64,000 nt of DNA, taken from Oreohelix idahoensis. Lineage: Eukaryota > Mollusca > Gastropoda > Stylommatophora > Oreohelicidae. The first letter of the stretch is position 1; the number at the start of each line of letters is the position of its first letter. The stretch is taken from the NCBI GenBank assembly GCA_024509875.1, contig JAMPIV010014841.1:496001-560000 (forward strand). The letters run 5' to 3'. Shown piece by piece: positions 60,390 through 64,000 of this stretch. Under the pieces are notes generated by a model. That model made no database searches. It was not told the DNA's origin and was given only the letters and a program-made list of their open reading frames with translations. The position numbers and the translations under genes are program-made.

Positions 60390-60770
60390 AGTGTTATTCT
60401 TTCTTCCTTTGATCCATCCTTCGTACAGTGCCCTAACTCTGGTTCATTCTTTGCATCTCGGCTTCCATAGTACTCCGCCAAGTTGTTTTTGGTCAGCCTC
60501 TCTTTCGCTTTCCCACGGGGGTCCATAGCATAGCTGGTCTAGTGATGGTATCAGGATCCCTTCTGAGGACATGACCAACCCAACTCCAGCGTCTGCCAGC
60601 TATGATGGTGTGCATGTCCTCCTGGTTACTCCGAATAAGTAGTTCTTGGTTGCTGATAGTATTCGGCCAAAAGATTCAGAGAAATTTCCTTAGGCAGATT
60701 GTGTGGAAGGAGGACAGTTTCGACATTTCCTTCTCTGTTACTCTCCAGCGTCGCCAGAAAAATACAAGAG
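60390..60770 (-). pseudogene. RTE-like LINE C-terminal remnant
   Basis: The minus strand in one frame with stops reads FHTICLRKFL, IFWPNTISNQELLIRSNQED, then MHTIIAGRRWSWVGHVLRRD, PDTITRPAMLWTPVGKRKRG and PKTTWRSTMEAEM. This order (CLRKI..I.WP..ISN.ELL, RRW.W.GHVLRR, WTP.GKRKRGRP, TW) is a classic LINE C-terminus. A TGA replaces an Arg codon after KRKRG. Confidence 0.82.
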
Positions 60771-60914
60771 TTGGTCATCTGAAGTGTGTGAGAATCACTG
60801 ACACGAAACTGTGCCCTTCTGTTAACTGACATACTAAACACTAGCTCACCTATGTTAGCACTAGTGTCTAATGGACTATGTGATTCACACATCTTCCTTT
60901 CTATATCTCTAAAT

Positions 60915-61445
60915 AATCTGCGACAAATTCAAACATGTAAAAGTACAATGGATCCCTGTCCACTACAGTATATATGGAAATGAGAAGGCAGATAAACTTA
61001 CCACAGAAGGAAAACCCAAACAGAAGACAGGGCTACAAATGAAGAGATAAAAGCAATAATCAGAAATAACTATAGAGTAAAATGACATAAGGAACACCCA
61101 GACTCCGATACAGCAAACCTATACTATACATTACCAAGAAAGAGACCACGTGATCATTTTCAGACTAAGAACAGGCCTTTCCACCAGTAAATACCATCTG
61201 TACAACAAATTAAAAATTGGACAGACAGATATGCGCCCATGTGGGGAGGACAGACAGATATGCGCCCATGTGGGGAGGACAGACAGATATGCGCCCATGT
61301 GGGGAGGACAAACAGACAGTAGAAAAAGTACTCCAAAACTGTCGACTCCATGAGAGGAGCAGGATGGCAGCATAGCCTTGTCCAATCCAGTTGGGGGAGA
61401 AACTGTATAGTAACGAGAGAAGCCTGAGACGGACATTAGCTTTGT
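60915..61445 (+). pseudogene. I-clade LINE RNase H end and C-terminal tail
   Basis: Reads FKHVKVQWIPVHYSIYGNEK plus ADKLT (RNase H end), then stops, then RDHVIIFRLRTGLSTSKYHL and YNKLKIGQTDMRPCGED (zinc tail start), and after a minisatellite HERSRMAA and LGEKLYSNERSLRRTLAL. Same architecture as 39473-40345 but the opposite strand. It is followed by a (GA)n tract. Confidence 0.8.
61220..61306. repeat. 29-bp minisatellite in a LINE zinc tail, three copies
   Basis: Unit GACAGACAGATATGCGCCCA plus TGTGGGGAG, three perfect copies. As 29 is not a multiple of three, successive copies are read in three different frames (TDMRPCGE, ICAHVGR, RYAPMWGG). Confidence 0.95.

Positions 61446-61447
<2 letters not shown>

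Positions 61448-61519
<72 letters not shown>
61448..61519. repeat. (GA)n microsatellite
   Basis: About 36 pure GA units. Confidence 0.95.
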
Positions 61520-61521
<2 letters not shown>

Positions 61522-61811
61522 TGGTTATTTGAGAGCGAACTATGAAGACGTTTTACAGCAGCCCCTCTCCCCACAATTTATTTCTTCATGCTGTAAAAAT
61601 TGTTATTGTTATGCAGAACTGACATCATTGCACTCCGGGCAAACCCATAGGTGCTCTGTCTCCCTCAGTATATGTCGAAGAGTGTGAATGCTAACTGTTC
61701 CTGTAGCTCGCTAGTTGCAAACGAGACAGATGCATCCTCTCATACGTCCATCTCTACTTTAATAATTAAAACGGTTTTGTTACAAATAATGGTAATTATA
61801 TTAGTGTGGTA

Positions 61812-62122
61812 GGGACCCAAAGATGCAGCAATAGAGAATGCAGTCAGCGACCCATAGCTTGACTGCTTGCGTCAGAGTCAGCGAACCAGAGCTGACCAAG
61901 ACCCTACTCCACCTCCACGTGGTGGTCCTGGAAACAGGCTGCATCACTGCAGTCTGGCTGAGAGAGTAGGGATCGAAGTGGGAAGGCAAACCCGGTCCCA
62001 AAAAATGCCGTGCTGAAGTCGGATGTGTCGGCCGACAGGTGCAGATATCGCAGCATTGCTGTAAACGGACACAACGCAACCAACGTCCTTTTTCAGGGCG
62101 AACGAGGAAAAAGAAGAAGAAG
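61812..62122 (+). mobile_element. Short retroposon with 13-bp target duplication
   Basis: TATTAGTGTGGTA flanks it (61799-61811 and 62123-62135). The 311 bp end in GCGAACGAGGAAAAAGAAGAAGAAG, a GAA-type tail like those of the I-clade LINEs here (AAGCGAACGAATGAAGAAG at 39473, minus strand). No tRNA boxes or coding domain seen, so it is either a SINE using the LINE machinery or a 5'-truncated LINE UTR piece. Confidence 0.85.
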
Positions 62123-62135
62123 TATTAGTGTGGTA

Positions 62136-63175
62136 TAAACCAGTACTGTTGACGCTTGTGTAGTATGTAGTCTAAAATGGCAGCAGTTGTGGCACTGTTG
62201 CTTGAAGCTGAAAGGTAGTCCACATATGAAATCACGCAGTGAGGGAGGAGGGGGTAGGGGATCACGTATTTGGTGACGAAGTGTGATGATAGGGGAAGGG
62301 GTATTACAAAATGTGATGTCGCATAAATAATATTAATGAGGATCGTTTCTTTCATAAATAATGTCTGAACGAAATAGATTCTGTGACCTCATTCCTCATA
62401 GTCTAATTTTATTCGCAATAGTTTGTCACGGATTGCCTCCCCTGCTTTGCAGTAGTAGTCCAACAGTGGCCAAAACTCAAGAGTATCTACTATGGGCCCT
62501 CAAAGGTGTCTACCTTCGCACAAGACTACGTTTGGCAGAGTTGTATATAGAAGGATAATGACGCTTCTATCTCAAGGGAGTGTTCACAAGATATTCAGAA
62601 AAGCGAGAACAGTGCTGCATTGGCTGAGCACGTTAATTCTATGATCTGCCGACATATTTTGTGAAGGATTAAGCAATTATTAATTTTAGCTCGTCAAGCC
62701 CCAACCGTGATTTACTCAGTGGAATTCTTATATTATGGTATAGCTCTGTTTAGAGTGTATTTAGTAAACTGACTGAGACAAATATGCATTACATGTAGAA
62801 TGATTAAATCAAAGTTAAATTTGTATAATTACAAATAACACATTTAATGATCATTAAGGTTTAACAAGGTTTTAGAAAATTTGAATAATGATTTATTAAA
62901 AAAGTGGATCATCACTGTTGTGATGGGAAGTTAGTTTTTAAAGGAGTTCACGTGGCAGCTTATAGGTTTCACGTATCTGCCTCTGGTAGGTTCTGCTCCA
63001 GCTGATGAGTTGGTTCTCGGTAGATTGATCACTGATAACGCTCGTCGCTGGTCAAATATGTAGGGCGTAGCACGTTCCCAGAAGTGTCAGGGGGTGTCTA
63101 CAAAGTTGGTCCCTCGTCTTAAAGCTCAGGTCACGGTTCCTTTGCTGTTCCAGAGATAGTACCCTCAACTGGTAC
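62136..63175. other. Stretch without recognisable gene
   Basis: Mixed-composition DNA, no frames above 80 codons with recognisable content, no visible repeats. Confidence 0.4.
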
Positions 63176-63176
63176 C

Positions 63177-64000
63177 TGTCACGTGGGTTTTGATCATTAA
63201 ATTAGCTAGATCTCCTTCCCATTCTCTCACCCGCATCCTTTTATTTTATTATCTTTCCGTACTTGTTTTTCCTGTATTTTTTTTCGCATCACTCGTTGCG
63301 AAAAATATATTTCTTTCCCATCATCGTTTTTTTTTCTCATACTGACTAGTAACCTTATTGCATCAGATGTCAGTCGCGCAGATAGCTGTGAATATACGGT
63401 TCTCGCCAGACATACGTCTGCAGTTTCCCCGGTCAGAGCGCGGCCCGACCAGATTTCTGGGCCTGGGGTGTGAGAAATTCGTTTCGCTCGCATTTCTCGG
63501 TCACTGATGGCTGTTACGACATGAAGGAAGCTGACGTAGGGTGTTAGAGAAGGGGAGAGACGGGCGCTGTTTCGTGGTTTTGAAACAGTGGGATTCTTTG
63601 TCCGTTTCATAGATATTAAACCTAGTTTGAAACTTTATTTTCATTCTTGTCTCAATAATTCGCAGTAGACAGGTGGTTCGCGAAGAGTAGAGCTGTATAA
63701 GCGAAGTTTCTTAGTTTGTTGCGACAATTTGTCGAACTTCTAGACTTCCATAAATATAAGCGTAAAATTCTTAATTGTGCGATATCCTGTAGTGCTGTGT
63801 TTGAGGTAAATATTATATAGTAGTTCTCTAGAATTTTGTGAAGTGATTAAGTGTTAAATCGCCGATTTCATTTTAACTAGTTTCTTTTGAACAGAGTGCT
63901 TAATTTATAGTTTGTTATATTCTCTAAGTCGACGAGTTACAGTGGAAATACATAATAAATTATATCTTAGCTTACTAAACAATAATGTAGTAACTTATTT
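63177..64000 (+). repeat. Possible divergent LTR running off the window
   Basis: 63776-63890 follows the LTR stretch at 17030-17130 word by word (CTGTGTTTG-GGTAAATATTATA, GTGA-TTAAGTGTTAA, ATTTTAACTAG). Upstream, TGTCACGTGGG at 63177 could be an LTR start. The match is weak elsewhere and the right end is not in the window. Confidence 0.35.

Overview
The window is eukaryotic and almost certainly animal DNA. It is AT-rich and intron-scale, has no bacterial operon structure, and is filled with long (TA)n, (CT)n and poly-G/C tracts and nested retroelements. The mix (an I-clade LINE with RNase H, RTE-like LINE ends, R2/NeSL-type LINEs, IN-before-RT Ty3 elements, tRNA-headed SINEs, a Helitron) suggests a lophotrochozoan, most likely a mollusc. 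That placement is inference from memory of repeat types. I found no host gene I can defend; every convincing coding region belongs to a transposable element.

Layout. 1-655: decayed R2/NeSL-type LINE fragment (+). 1611-5477: near-complete but frameshifted I-clade LINE (-) with endonuclease, RT and RNase H. 5478-19024: a 13.5 kb LTR retrotransposon (+) with perfect 5-bp target duplications (ACCCG) and about 2.8 kb LTRs. Its pol order is protease-integrase-RT-RNase H, the unusual Gmr1-like arrangement. It landed in the 5' part of the I-clade LINE and was later hit by three elements: a solo LTR (6739-8085, TSD GTCAC), a truncated LINE (8572-9153, 9-bp TSD) and an insertion that splits RNase H (15143-15830, 6-bp TSD). 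19990-22690: a 5'-truncated R2/NeSL-type LINE (-) with a restriction-like endonuclease. 24268-24580: a Helitron 3' end with helicase remnant (-). 25165-25410: a tRNA-headed SINE.

27362-29815 and 32313-34375 are two LTRs of a second family. The latter leads into a gag gene (34578-35666) followed by a deleted, IN-only pol (to 37022). 37100-46135 holds dispersed SINE-like repeats, tandem repeats and several LINE 3' remnants; one, at 39473-40345, is bounded by a 13-bp TSD. 46141-51763: a third LTR element (-), TSD GTTAC, with only gag and protease, a 53-residue tandem coding repeat, mosaic LTRs and a small hAT MITE carried in both LTRs. 54683-57093: a solo LTR of the first family (TSD CACAT). 57094-64000: SINE and LINE remnants, a 311-bp retroposon with a 13-bp TSD, and a possible divergent LTR running off the window end.

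The window therefore reads as a stratified transposon graveyard. Flanking duplications date insertions relative to one another, and related elements share damage (lost protease DTG, changed RT Tyr, frameshifts). The most interesting signals are the Gmr1-like domain order with giant microsatellite-seeded LTRs, and the pol-less third element with its repeated peptide module. Coordinates of element ends rest on visible TSDs where stated; others are approximate.
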